Assembly (NCBI GenBank): GCA_014843695.1
Contig: CM026391.1
Coordinates: 38,687,515 to 38,751,514, forward strand
Length of the DNA stretch: 64,000 nucleotides
Origin: Archivesica marissinica
Lineage: Eukaryota > Mollusca > Bivalvia > Venerida > Vesicomyidae
Direction of reading: 5' to 3'
This document shows, one piece after another, positions 14,756 through 27,138 of this stretch (positions are counted from its first letter, which is position 1; each line of letters starts with the position of its first letter). The notes beneath the pieces are model-generated. The model was not told the DNA's origin and made no database searches. It saw only the letters and a list, made by a program, of their open reading frames with translations. Made by a program: the position numbers and the translations under genes.

Positions 14756-15964
14756 GGCATTGGGACACCCTCAGTAATGCATCTGATGTATTACTAGAAC
14801 TTGGGACACCCTTGGTAATGCATCTGATAATACTGGGCCTTGGGACACCCTCAGTAATGCATCTGGTATTACTAGACCTTGGGACACCCTCGGTAATGCA
14901 GCTGGTAATAATAGACCTTGGGACACCGTCGGTAATACATCTTGTAATACTAGACATTGGGACACCCTCAGTAATGCATCTGGTATTACTAGACCTTGGG
15001 ACACCCTCAGTAATACATCTGGTAATACTATACCTTGGGACACCCTCGGTAATGCATCTGGTATTACTAGACATTGGGACACCCTCAGTAATACATCTGG
15101 TAATACTAGACATTGGGACACACTCAGTAATGCATCGGGTAATACTAGACATTGGGACACCCTCAGTAATACATCTGGTAATACTAGACATTGGGACACA
15201 CTCAGTAATGCATCTTGTAATACTAGACATTGGGACACCCTCAGTAATGCATCTTGTAATACTAGACATTGGAACACACTCAGTAATGCATCTGGTAATA
15301 CTAGACCTTGGGACACCCTCAGTAATGCATCTGGTATTACTAGACATTGGGACACCCTCAGTAATGCATCTTGTAATACTAGACATTGGGACACCCTCAG
15401 TAATGAATCTTGTAATACTAGACATTGGGACACACTCAGTAATGCATCTGGTAATACTAGACTTTGGGACACACTCGGTAATGCATCTTGTAATACTAGA
15501 CCTGATACACCCTCAGTAATGCATCTGGTAATACTAGACCTTGGGACAAACTCAGTCATCTGGTAATACTAGACATTGGGACACACTCAGTAATACATCT
15601 GGTAATACTAGACATTGGGACACCCTCAGTAATACATCTGGTAATACTAGACATTGGGACACACTCTGTAATGCATCTGGTAATACTAGACATTGGGACA
15701 CACTCAGTAATGCATCTGGTAATACTAGACATTGGGACACCCTCAGTATGCATCTGGTAATACTAGACCTTGGGATACCCTCAGTAATGCATCTTGTAAT
15801 ACTAGACATTGGGACACCCTCGGTAATGCATCTGGTAATACTAGACCTTGGGACACCCTCAGTAATGCATCTGGTAATACTAGACCTTGGGACACCCTCA
15901 GTAATGCATCTGGTAATACTAGACCTTGGGACACCCTCAGTAATGCATCTGGTAATACTAGACC
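14756..15964. repeat. Higher-order duplicated block, copy 2
   Basis: Downstream partner of 8,940-10,383, with the same order of rare unit variants. It lacks six 39-bp units relative to the upstream copy. Confidence 0.8.
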
Positions 15965-18690
15965 TTGGGCACCCTCAGTAATGCATCTGGTAATACTAGA
16001 CATTGGGACACCCTCAGTAATGAATCTTGTAATACTATACATTGGGACACCCTCAGTAATGCATCTTGTAATACTAGACATTGGGACACCCTTAGTAATG
16101 AATCTTGTAATACTATACATTGGGACACCCTCAGTAATGAATCTTGTAATACTATACATTGGGACACCCTCAGTAATACATCTTGTAATACTAGACATTG
16201 GGACACACTCAGTAATGCATCTTGTAATACTAGACATTGGGACACCCTCAGTAATGCATCTTGTAATACTAGACATTGGAACACACTCAGTAATGCATCT
16301 GGTAATACTAGACCTTGGGACACCCTCAGTAATGCATCTGGTATTACTAGACATTGGGACACCCTCAGTAATGCATCTTGTAATACTAGACATTGGGACA
16401 CCCTCAGTAATGAATCTTGTAATACTAGACATTGGGACACACTCAGTAATGCATCTGGTAATACTAGACTTTGGGACACACTCGGTAATGCATCTTGTAA
16501 TACTAGACATTGGGACACACTCAGTAATGCATCTTGTAATACTAGACATTGGGACACACTCAGTAATGCATCTTGTAATACTAGACATTGGGACACCCTC
16601 GGTAATGCATCTGGTAATACTAGACATTGGGACACCCTCAGTAATGCATCTTGTAATACTAGACATTGGGACACACTCAGTAATGCATCTGGTAATACTA
16701 GACATTGGGACACCCTCAGTAATGCATCTGGTAATACTAGACCTTGGGACACACTCAGTAATGCATCTGGTAATACTAGACCTTGGGACACCCTCAGTAA
16801 TGCATCTGGTAATACTAGACATTGGGACACACTCAGTAATGCATCTGGTAATACTAGACCTTGGGACACCCTCAGTAATGCATCTGGTAATACTAGACCT
16901 TGGGACACCCTTGGTAATGCATCTGGTAATACTAGACATTGGGACACCCTCAGTAATGCATCTGGTAATACTAGACATTGGGACACACTCAGTAATGCAT
17001 CTGGTAATACTAGACATTGGGACACCCTCAGTAATGCATCTGGTAATACTAGACATTGGGACACACTCAGTAATGCATCTGGTAATACTAGACATTGGGA
17101 CACCCTCAGTAATGCATCTGGTAATACTAGACCTTGGGACACACTCAGTAATGCATCTGGTAATACTAGACATTGGGACACACTCAGTAATGCATCTGGT
17201 AATATTAGACATTGAGACACACTCAGTAATGCATCTGGTAATACTAGACATTGGGACACCCTCAGTAATGCATCTGGTAATACTAGACATTGGGACACAC
17301 TCAGTAATGCATCTGGTAATACTAGACATTGGGACACACTCAGTAATGAATCTGGTAATAATAGACCTTGGGACACCCTCAGTAATGCATCTGGTATTAC
17401 TAGACCTTGGGACACCCTCAGTAATGCATCTGGTAATACAAGACCTTGGGACACCCTCAGTAATGCATCTGGTATTACTAGACCTTGGGACACACTCAGT
17501 AATGCATCTGGTAATACTAGACCTTGGGACACCCTCAGTAATGCATCTGGTAATAACAGACCTTGGGACACACTCAGTAATGCATCTGGTAATACTAGAC
17601 CTTGGGACACCCTCAGTAATACATCTGGTAATACTAGACCTTGGGACACCCTCAGTAATGAATCTGGTAATAATAGACCTTGGGACACCCTCAGTAATGA
17701 ATCTGGTAATACTAGACCTTGGGACACACTCAGTAATGCATCTGGTAATACTAGACATTGGGACACACTCAGTAATGCATCTGGTAATATTAGACATTGA
17801 GACACACTCAGTAATGCATCTGGTAATACTAGACATTGGGACACACTCAGTAATGCATCTGGTAATACTAGACATTGGGACACACTCAGTAATGAATCTG
17901 GTAATAATAGACCTTGGGACACACTCAGTAATGAATCTGGTAATAATAGACCTTGGGACACCCTCAGTAATGCATCTGGTATTACTAGACCTTGGGACAC
18001 CCTCAGTAATGCATCTGGTAATACAAGACCTTGGGACACACTCAGTAATGCATCTGGTAATACTAGACCTTGGGACACCCTCAGTAATGCATCTGGTAAT
18101 AATAGACCTTGGGACACACTCAGTAATGCATCTGGTAATACTAGACCTTGGGACACCCTCAGTAATACATCTGGTAATACTAGACCTTGGGACACCCTCA
18201 GTAATGAATCTGGTAATAATAGACCTTGGGACACCCTCAGTAATGAATCTGGTAATACTAGACCTTGGGACACCCTCAGTAATGCATCTGGTAATACTAG
18301 ACCTTGGGACACCCTCAGTAATACATCTGGTAATACTAGACCTTGGGACACCCTCAGTAATGAATCTGGTAATACTTGACCTTGGGACACCCTCAGTAAT
18401 GCATCTGGTAATACTAGACATTGGGACACCCTCGGTAATGCATCTGGTAATACTAGACATTGGGACACCCTCGGTAATGCATCTGGTAATACTAGACATT
18501 GTGACACCCTCGGTAATGCATCTGGTAATACTAGACATTGGGACACCCTCGGTAATGCATCTGGTAATACTAGACATTGGGACACCCGCGGTAATGCATC
18601 TGGTAATACTAGACATTGGGACACCCTCGGTAATGCATCTGGTAATACTAGACATTGGGACACCCGCGGTAATGCATCTGGTATTACTAA

Positions 18691-19091
18691 CCAAACTGCT
18701 ATTACCCACATATTTGACTGTTATTTTCACCAGTGATGGATTTGTGAAGTAAATTGGGTAACTGAGTGTAGGAGTAAAAGCAAATATGTGACCTTTTAAT
18801 GGAAAATTCATTCTTTTCAAATAATTTACAAGAGAAAGGAATGAAAATAGATAAAACATTGTTTGAGACTTATTTTTAAAATGTTGCATTTTGCCAATAT
18901 CTCCTCTGATGTTGACAAGTATCCATTATCTATGATCTAGTGTAGAATAACTCCATGTGTGTATACAGGCAATGGTATGTGTAATGTAAGCCTAGATTTG
19001 TTTAGATCTCCAATCTGGGACAAAATTCTGCATATATGAACATTGTGCATGTGCCAGAAAGCAAGCCACCAAGATATTTATTTACCCTCAC
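18691..19091. other. Single-copy intron-like sequence
   Basis: AT-rich, non-repetitive DNA between the 39-bp array and the Maf-type exon. No further exon of the Maf domain (the segment after LSR) was recognised on the minus strand. This is the start of the intron that follows the 19,092 donor. Confidence 0.6.
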
Positions 19092-19198
19092 CTTGACAAT
19101 ACTTTGATTGCATGATCTCTCGACAAAGGTTTCTCAAATATGTCATCCTTGTATGTCACAATAGTATCTGCTCCAATAATCAAGTCTGCTGGAGTTTT
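19092..19198 (-). CDS. ASMTL: ASMTL/Maf-type nucleotide pyrophosphatase, internal exon (GADT motif)
   Basis: A minus-strand exon of 107 bp lies between an acceptor (ATTTGTAG) and a donor (GTGAGGG). It encodes 35 codons plus two bases. The peptide starts KTPADLIIGADTIVTY and continues with EKP and a DHAIKVLS tail. IGADT with the downstream EKP is the signature of the Maf/HAM1-like fold: the Asp of GADT and the Lys of EKP belong to the active site that hydrolyses non-canonical nucleoside triphosphates. Order and spacing match the N-terminal Maf domain of animal ASMTL better than bacterial Maf (inference from remembered family features). It joins in phase 0 to the exon at 26,198-26,335. The donor is phase 2, and the next codon would start with AG, fitting the usual LSR/LSG continuation. 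The following exon is not in the window. Confidence 0.85.
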
Positions 19199-19348
19199 CT
19201 ACAAATTAAAATAAACAATCAATGTCATTTTATAACCACAATTTCATCATGCCACCTTACTGCTTTCCTTGCTTCAAACATGCAATAGCTTAAGCTACTT
19301 CTACATGGCTTAAACCAGTGGGAATGTTGGCAAATATAGGATCGTTGA

Positions 19349-20103
19349 GATACCTCACTTCTCTCTGCAGGGGATGAGCTAGATGGCGAATTGGAAAGTA
19401 TAGTATCTATCATCTGCCTCATTTCTCCCTTCAGGGCAGGACCTAGAGGGTGAGTTGGGAGGAATAATCTCCCTGCACTGCCTCACTTCTCCCATCAGGG
19501 CAGGAACTAGAGGGTGATTTGGTAGGAATAAACTGCACTGTCTCACTTCTCCCATCAAGGCAGGACCTAGAGGGTTATTTGGGAGGAATAATCTCCCTGC
19601 ACTGCCTCACTTCTCCCATCAAGACAGGACCTAGAGGGTGATTTGGTAGGAATAAACTGCACTGTCTCACTTCTCCCATCAAGACAGGATCTAGAGGGTG
19701 ATTTGGGAGGAATAATCTCCCTGCACTGTCTCACTTCTCCCATCAAGACAGGACCTAGAGGGTGATTTGGGAGGAATAATCTCCCTGCACTGTCTCACTT
19801 CTCCCATCAAGACAGGACCTAGAGGGTGATTTGGTAGGAATAAACTGCACTGTCTCACTTCTCCCATCAAGACAGGACCTAGAGGGTGATTTGGGAGGAA
19901 TAAACTGCACTGTCTCACTTCTCCCATCAAGACAGGACCTAGAGGGTGATTTGGGAGGAATAATCTCCCTGCACTGTCTCACTTCTCCCATCAAGGCAGG
20001 ACCTAGAGGGTGATTTGGTAGGAATAAACTGCACTGTCTCACTTCTCCCATCAAGACAGGACCTAGAGGGTGATTTGGGAGGAATAATCTCCGTGCTCTG
20101 TCT
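19349..20103. repeat. 60/64-bp minisatellite in ASMTL intron
   Basis: About 11 units contain GGACCTAGAGGGTGATTTGG, a variable GAATAAACTGCACTG (60 bp) or GAATAATCTCCCTGCACTG (64 bp) segment, and TCTCACTTCTCCCATCAAG. Copies before 19,430 and after 20,090 are degenerate. The two length classes are intermixed. Short frames such as those at 19,691-20,054 are by-products of the repeat. Confidence 0.93.
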
Positions 20104-20180
20104 CAATTCTCCTTATTTTTAGCTAGCTTAGAGAGAAGTTATTTTACATTGAATATTTTGAGGACCATTGGGTGAATCAT

Positions 20181-20304
20181 CGTCTCCCTTGTACATCAAG
20201 CTTCTCCCCTGTATGTTAAACTTCTCCCTTGTATGTGAATCTTCTTCCTTGTACATTATAAACATCTCCCTTGTACATTATAAACATCTGCCTTGTACAT
20301 TAAA
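20181..20304. repeat. 20-22-bp short tandem repeat
   Basis: Six imperfect units of the type CTTCTCCCTTGTACATTAAA lie between the 60/64-bp array and the 48-bp array, within the same intron. Confidence 0.8.
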
Positions 20305-20397
20305 CTAATTTGAAGGTTTACCCTAAGCCCTTTTTCAAAAGTGATATATTGTTTCCATGAATATTCTTACTGTGGAGACTTTGTGGTATAACAGATA

Positions 20398-23300
20398 TGG
20401 TGCTCACCTCGCTAACGAGTTCCAGTCGTGCCAGAACAACGGTGGTGATGTCCACCTCACTAACAATTTCCAGTCGTGCCAGTACAACGGTGGTGATGCC
20501 CACCTCACTAACAAGTTCTAGTCTTGCCAGTACACTGGTGGTGATGTCCACCTCACTAACAAGTTCTAGTCTTGCCAGAACAATGGTGGTGCTGTACACC
20601 TCACTAACAAGTTCTAGTCTTGCCAGTACAATGGTGGTGATGTCCACCTCACTAACAATTTCCAGTCTTGCCAGTACAATGGTGGTGATGTCCACCTCAC
20701 TAACAAGTTCTAGTCTTGCCAGAACAATGGTGGTGATGTCCACCTCACTAACAAGTTCTAGTCTTGCCAGAACAATGGTGGGGATGTCCACCTCACTAAC
20801 AAGTTCTAGTCTTGCCAGAACAATGGTGGTGATGTCCACCTCACTAACAAGTTCTAGTCTTGTCAGTACAATGGTGGTGATGTCCACCTCACTAACAAGT
20901 TCTAGTCTTGCCAATACAATGGTGGTGATGTCCACCTCACTAACATGTTCTAGTCTTGCCAATACAACGGTGGTGATGTCCACCTCACTAACAAGTTCTA
21001 GTTTTGCCAGTACACTGGTGGTGATGTCCACCTCACTAACAAGTTCTAGTCTTGCCAGAACAATGGTGGTGCTGTACACCTCACTAACAAGTTCTAGTCT
21101 TGCCAGTACAATGGTGGTGATGTCCACCTCACTAACAATTTCCAGTCATACCAGTACAATGGTGGGGATGTCCACCTCACTAACAAGTTCTAGTCTTGCC
21201 AGAACAATGGTGGTGATGTCCACCTCACTAACAAGTTCTAGTCTTGCCAGTACAACGGTGGTGATGTCCACCTCACTAACAAGTTCTAGTCTTGCCAGAA
21301 CAACGGTGGTGATGCCCACCTCACTAACAAGTTCTGGTCTTACCAGTACAATGGTGGTGATGTCCACCTCACTAACAAGTTCTAGTCTTGCCAGAACAAT
21401 GGTGGTGCTGTCCACCTCACTAACAGGTTCTAGTCTTGCCAGTACAAATATGGTGATGTCCACCTCACTAACAAGTTCTAGTCTTGCCAGTACAACGGTG
21501 GTGATGTCCACCGCACTAACAAGTTCTAGTCTTGCCAGTACAAATATGGTGATGTCCACCTCACTAACAATGTCCAGCCTTGCCAGTTCAATGGTGGTGA
21601 TGTCCACCTCACTAACAAGTTCTAGTCTTGCCAGTACAACGGTGGTGATGTCCACCTCACTAACAAGTTCTAGTTTTGCCAGAACAATGGTGGTGATGTC
21701 CACCTCACTAACAAGTTCTAGTCTTGCCAATACAACGGTGGTGATGTCCACCTCACTAACAAGTTCTAGTCTTGCCAGTACACTGGTGGTGATGTCCACC
21801 TCACTAACAAGTTCTAGTCTTGCCAGAACAATGGTGGTGCTGTACACCTCACTAACAAGTTCTAGTCTTGCCAGTACAACGGTGGTGATGTCCACCTCAC
21901 TAACAATTTCCAGTCTTGCCAGTACAAATATGGTGATGTCCACCTCACTAACAATTTCCAGTCTTGCCAGTACATTGGTGGTGATGTCCACCTCACTAAC
22001 AAGTTCTAGTCTTGCCAGTACAACGGTGGTGATGTCCACCTCACTAACAAGTTCTAGTCTTGCCAGAACAATGGTGGTGATGTCCACCTCACTAACAAGT
22101 TCTGGTCTTACCAGTACAACGGTGGTGATGTCCACCTCACTAACAAGTTCTAGTATTGCCAGTACAAATATGGTGATGTCCACCTCACTAACAATTTCCA
22201 GTCTTGCCAGTACATTGGTGGTGATGTCCACCTCACTAACAAGTTCTAGTCTTGCCAGTACAACGGTGGTGATGTCCACCTCACTAACAAGTTCTAGTCT
22301 TGCCAGAACAATGGTGGTGATGTCCACCTCACTAACAAGTTCTGGTCTTACCAGTACAACGGTGGTGATGTCCACCTCACTAACAAGTTCTAGTCTTGCC
22401 AGAACAATGGTGGTGATGTCCACCTCACTAACAAGTTCTTGTCTTCCCAGTACAACGGTGGTGATGTCCACCTCACTAACAAGTTCTAGTCTTGCCAGAA
22501 CAATGGTGGTGATGTCCACCTCACTAACAGGTTCTAGTCTTGCCAGAACAATGGTGGTGATGTCCACCTCACTAACAAGTTCTAGTCTTGCCAGAACAAT
22601 GGTGGTGATGACCACCTCACTAACAAGTTCTAGTCTTGCCAGTACAAATATGGTGATGTCCACCTCACTAACAAGTTCTAGTCTTGCCAGAACAATGGTG
22701 GTGATGCCCACCTCACTAACAAGTTCTAGTCTTGCCAGTACAAATATGGTGATGTCCACCTCACTAACAAGTTCTAGTCTTGCCAGAACAATGGTGGTGA
22801 TGCCCACATCACTAACAAGTTCTAGTCTTGCCAGTACAATGGTGGTGATGTCCACCTCACTAACAAGTTCTAGTCTTGCCAGAACAACAGTGGTGATGTC
22901 CACCTCACTAACAATTTCCAGTCTTGCCAGTACAATGGTGGTGATGCCCACCTCACTAACAAGTTCTAGTCTTGCCAGTACAAACGTGGTGATGTCCACC
23001 TCACTAACAAGTTCTAATCTTGCCAGTACAAACGTGGTGATGTCCACCTCACTAACAAGTTCTAATCTTGCCAGTACAAACATGGTGATGTCCACCTCAC
23101 TAACAAGTTCTAATCTTGCCAGTACAATGGTGGTGATGTCCACCTCACTAACAAGTTCTAGTCTTGCCAGTACAATGGTGGTGATGTCCACCTCACTAAC
23201 AAGTTCTAGTCTTGCCAGTACAATGGTGGTGATGTCCACCTCACTAACAAGTTCTAGTCTTGCCAGAACAATGGTGGTGCTGTACACCTCACTAACAAGT

Positions 23301-26020
23301 TCTAGTCTTGCCAGTACAACGGTGGTGATGTCCACCTCACTAACAATTTCCAGTCTTGCCAGTACAACGGTGGTGATGTCCACCTCACTAACAAGTTCTA
23401 GTCTTGCCAGTACAAGTGGTGATGTCCACCTCACTAACAAGTTCTAGTCTTGCCAGAACAATGGTGGTGATGTCCACCTCACTAACAAGTTCTAGTCTTG
23501 CCAATACAACGGTGGTGATGTCCACCTCACTAACAAGTTCTAGTATTGCCAGTACACTGGTGATGATGTCCACCTCACTAACAAGTTCTAGTCTTGCCAG
23601 AACAATGGTGGTGCTGTACACCTCACTAACAAGTTCTAGTCTTGCCAGTACAACGGTGGTGATGTCCACCTCACTAACAATTTCCAGTCTTGCCAGTACA
23701 ACGATGGTGATGTCCACCTCACTAACAAGTTCTAGTCTTGCCATTACAACGGTGGTGATGTCCACCTCACTAACAATTTCTAGTCTTGCCAGTACAATGG
23801 TGGTGATGTCCACCTCACTAACAATTTCCAGTCTTGCCAGTACAACGGTGGGGATGTCCACCTCACTAACAAGTTCTAGTCTTGCCAGAACAATGGTGGT
23901 GATGTCCACCTCACTAACAATTTCCAGTCTTGCCAGTACAACGGTGGTATCACGTCCACCTCACTAACAAGTTCTAGTCTTGCCAGTACAATGGTGGTGA
24001 TGTCCACCTCACTAACAAGTTCTAGTCTTGCCAGAACAACGGTGGTGATGCCCACCTCACTAACAAGTTCTGGTCTTGCCAGTACAATGGTGGTGATGTC
24101 CACCTCACTAACAGGTTCTAGTCTTGCCAGAACAATGGTGGTGATGTCCACCTCACTAACAATTTCCAGTCTTGCCAGTACAAATATGGTGGTGATGTCC
24201 ACCTCACTAACAAGTTCTAGTCTTGCCAGTACAATGGTGGTGATGTCCACCTCACTAACAAGTTCTAGTCTTGCCAAAACAATGGTGGTGATGTCCACCT
24301 CACTAACAAGTTCTAGTCTTGCCAGTACAAATATGGTGATGTCCACCTCACTAACAAGTTCTAGTCTTGCCAGAACAATGGTGGTGATGTCCACCGCACT
24401 AACAAATTCTAGTCTTGCCAGTACAAATATGGTGATGTCCACCTCACTAACAATTTCCAGTCTTGCCAGTTCAATGGTGGTGATGTCCACCTCACTAACA
24501 AGTTCTAGTCTTGCCAGTACAACAGTGGTGATGTCCACCTCACTAACAAGTTCTAGTCTTGCCAGAACAATGGTGGTGATGTCCACCTCACTAACAAGTT
24601 CTGGTCTTACCAGTACAACGGTGGTGATTGTCCACCTCACTAACAAGTTCTAGTCTTGCCAGAACAATGGTGGTGATGTCCACCTCACTAACAAGTTCTA
24701 GTCTTGCCAGAACAATGGTGGTGATGTCCACCTCACTAACAAGTTCTAGTCTTGCCAGTACAAATATGGTGATGTCCACCTCACTAACAAGTTCTAGTCT
24801 TGCCAGAACAATGGTGGTGATGCCCACCTCACTAACAAGTTCTAGTATTGCCAGTACAAATATGGTGATGTCCACCTCACTAACAAGTTCTAGTCTTGCC
24901 AGAACAACAGTGGTGATGTCCACCTCACTAACAATTTCCAGTCTTGCCAGTACAATGGTGGTGATGTCCACCTCACTAACAAGTTCTAGTCTTGCCAGTA
25001 CAATGGTGGTGATGTCCACCTCACTAACAAGTTCTAGTCTTGCCAGTACAAACATGGTGATGTCCACCTCACTAACAAGTTCTAATCTTGCCAGTACAAA
25101 CGTGGTGATGTCCACCTCACTAACAAGTTCTAATCTTGCCAGTACAAACGTGGTGATGTCCACCTCACTAACAATTTCCAGTCTTGCCAGTACAACGGTG
25201 GTGATGTCCACCTCACTAACAAGTTCTAGTCTTGCCAGAACAACGGTGGTGATGTCCACCGCACTAACAAGTTCTAGTCTTGCCAGTACAAATATGGTGA
25301 TGTCCACCTCACTAACAATTTCCAGTTTTGCCAGTTCAATGGTGGTGATGTCCACCTCACTAACAAGTTCTAGTCTTGCCAGTACAACGGTGGTGATGTC
25401 CACCTCACTAACAAGTTCTAGTCTTGCCAGTACAATGGTGGTGATGTCCACCTCACTAACAAGTTCTAGTCTTGCCAGAACAACGGTGGTGATGTCCACC
25501 TCACTAACAAGTTCTAGTCTTGCCAGAACAACGGTGGTGATGTCCACCTCACTAACAAGTTCTAGTCTTGCCAGAACAACGGTGGTGATGTCCACCTCAC
25601 TAACAAGTTCTAATCTTGCCAGTACAATGGTGGTGATGTCCACCTCACTAACAAGTTCTAGTCTTGCCAGAACAACGGTGGTGATGTCCACCTCACTAAC
25701 AAGTTCTAGTCTTACCAGTACAATGGTGGTGATGTCCACCTCACTAACAAGTTCTAGTCTTGCCAGAACAATGGTGGTGATGTCCACCTCACTAACAAGT
25801 TCTAGTCTTGCCAGAACAATGGTGGTGATGTCCACCTCACTAACAAGTTCTAGTCTTGCCAGAACAATGGTGGTGATGTCCACCTCACTAACAAGTTCTA
25901 GTCTTGCCAGAACAATGGTGGTGATGTCCACCTCACTAACAAGTTCTAGTCTTACCAGAACAACGGTGGTGATGTCCACCTCACTAACAAGTTCTAGTCT
26001 TACCAGTACAACGGTGGTGA
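20398..26020. repeat. 48-bp minisatellite array in ASMTL intron (about 117 copies)
   Basis: The units are 48 bp, built of GGTGGTGATGTCCACCTCAC, TAACAAGTTCTAGTCTTGCC and AG(A/T)ACAAT. Variants are AACAATTTCCAG, ACAAATATGG and GTGCTGTACACC. The period is 16 codons, so both strands stay open for long stretches (VVMSTSLTSSSLARTM on plus, DITTIVLARLELVSEV on minus). Frame breaks occur only at off-length units near 23,411, 23,947 and 24,628. The array fills most of the 7-kb intron between the two Maf-type exons and would be transcribed from the minus strand. Confidence 0.96.
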
Positions 26021-26197
26021 TTTCACTCTTCTTCGTGGTGATGGCTTCCATAAGGAATGAGATCTCGGCAGTCGTAGGGATTCATTTAAAGTTGTAAGAC
26101 ATTGTTATGCAATCAAGCTAAAGTAAATTTGCAGAAACTATTCTTGAAATCATATTATCAGTAATTTACTGATATAGTAATTTTAAATAAGTCTAAC

Positions 26198-26335
26198 CTG
26201 GCCATCATATAATCTGTTCACTACATCCAATACTTTCTGTTTTGCAGTCTCCGAGACATAATCCAAGGGTGTATTGAAACTATCCTTCCGCAGATTCTCT
26301 TCAAAATTTGAGGGGACAACATCAAACTTCAAACC
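26198..26335 (-). CDS. ASMTL: ASMTL/Maf-type nucleotide pyrophosphatase, upstream internal exon
   Basis: A minus-strand exon of 138 bp (46 codons, phase 0 at both ends) has acceptor ATTACAG and donor GTTAGAC. It starts GLKFDVVPSNFEENL, continues with FNTPLDYVSETAKQK and ends NRLYDGQ. The pattern GL+F.VVPS.F.E, then TP..Y, then ETAK.K is diagnostic of the Maf domain of animal ASMTL. The Glu after the PS motif and the Lys of ETAKQK are conserved active-site positions in the family. It reads directly into the exon at 19,198 to give DGQ-KTPADLIIGADT. The first Maf exon, which should carry the nucleotide-binding ASPRR motif, was not found to the right and may be missed or outside the window. The expected role is housecleaning hydrolysis of modified NTPs in the cytosol. 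Presence of the methyltransferase-like C-terminal half is inferred, not seen. Confidence 0.87.
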
Positions 26336-27138
26336 CTGTAATATGGCCAGAATAGGAAAACAGGGGTTAGATAGTTGCTTACTGCTTCTTACCTGGAAAT
26401 ATGTGTGATCTTCTCTTCACTAGCCATCCAGGTATGAGCAAAAGTAATATTGTTGGATAGCAATATCAAATAAATTACTTTATTTATGCTTTCCAATGAA
26501 ATATAGAAATTTATCAGTGACATGAAATGAATTATTCCACAGGTTGAAAGCAGTGTAACCACACATTTTATTATTCACTGCTTTGCATGTGTGGTACCGC
26601 TGCATCATTTGAGATTACCCTATTCTAGAGGTATTGCTATGGGGCCCAGGATGGTGTTACTATTCAACAACAAACAATGTTTTTTATGATAGTTTTTTAC
26701 TTTTAATTAACCTCTTGTAAATAAGCTATTAATGAGATGTTTGCAAAATTGTCATTCCGTTTTCATTACTATCACCATAAGTTAGTCTTAGATTGGCCTT
26801 ATGATAGTGTCATGGAGGACCTACATTCAGTTTCATTTCATACCCTGGAAATACTCTGAAACTACTCGCATTAAGCAGCACTAAAGCATTTGACATTTTA
26901 TTTCATTTGACATGACAATCCATTTAAAAAGTCCCCATAAGATTGTTACAGAATCTTTTCCAGAACCTCAGCAATATTGAATGCGAAGTAGTGATGTCCC
27001 ATTAAATTTTATCGCTTTTCAAATCATTTGTTTACAAAATTATTAGAGTAGTGTCATCTAAACAGTGATTCATTAGCAAAACTGGGTCATCAGAGGATAT
27101 TAACACATTGAGATTGTCAATAAATAGACATATATATG
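26336..27138. other. Single-copy AT-rich sequence
   Basis: Non-repetitive DNA 5' of the 26,335 exon, presumably the preceding ASMTL intron. Searched on the minus strand for an ASPRR-encoding exon without success. Confidence 0.5.

Larger units (their letters stand above)
1..18690. repeat. 39-bp minisatellite array (about 480 copies)
   Basis: Head-to-tail units of 39 bp start GGTAATACTAGACATTGGG and end CAGTAATGCATCT. Common variants are CATTGGG/CCTTGGG/CATTGTG, CACCC/CACAC, CAGTAAT/CGGTAAT and GGTAAT/GGTATT. Because 39 is divisible by three and four of the six frames of the unit lack a stop, uninterrupted frames of up to about 1,050 codons appear on both strands (13-residue periods such as MHLVILDIGTPSV and MSSITRCITEGVP). 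These end wherever 38-bp units occur, which argues against coding function. The array starts before the window and ends at about 18,690. It lies downstream of the minus-strand Maf-type exon at 19,092, so it probably sits in a later intron of that gene. Confidence 0.97.

Noticed and set aside
1..18690. CRISPR array
   Set aside because: Repeats are contiguous with no spacers, and the context is eukaryotic.
15732..18752. 1,006-codon plus-strand frame in the 39-bp array
   Set aside because: Pure 13-residue periodicity from a 39-bp unit; opposite-strand frames are equally open and 38-bp units close it. Not a gene.
19225..19422. 65-codon minus frame next to the Maf-type exon
   Set aside because: Lies in the intron and partly in the degenerate edge of the 60/64-bp array; not continuous with the exon.
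20397..23447. 1,016-codon Ser/Thr-rich plus frame resembling a mucin
   Set aside because: 48-bp period divisible by three inside an intron of a minus-strand gene; the opposite strand is equally open.
24591..26051. 486-codon minus frame DITTIVLARLELVSEV repeats
   Set aside because: Intronic array; separated from the exon at 26,198 by sequence with stops.
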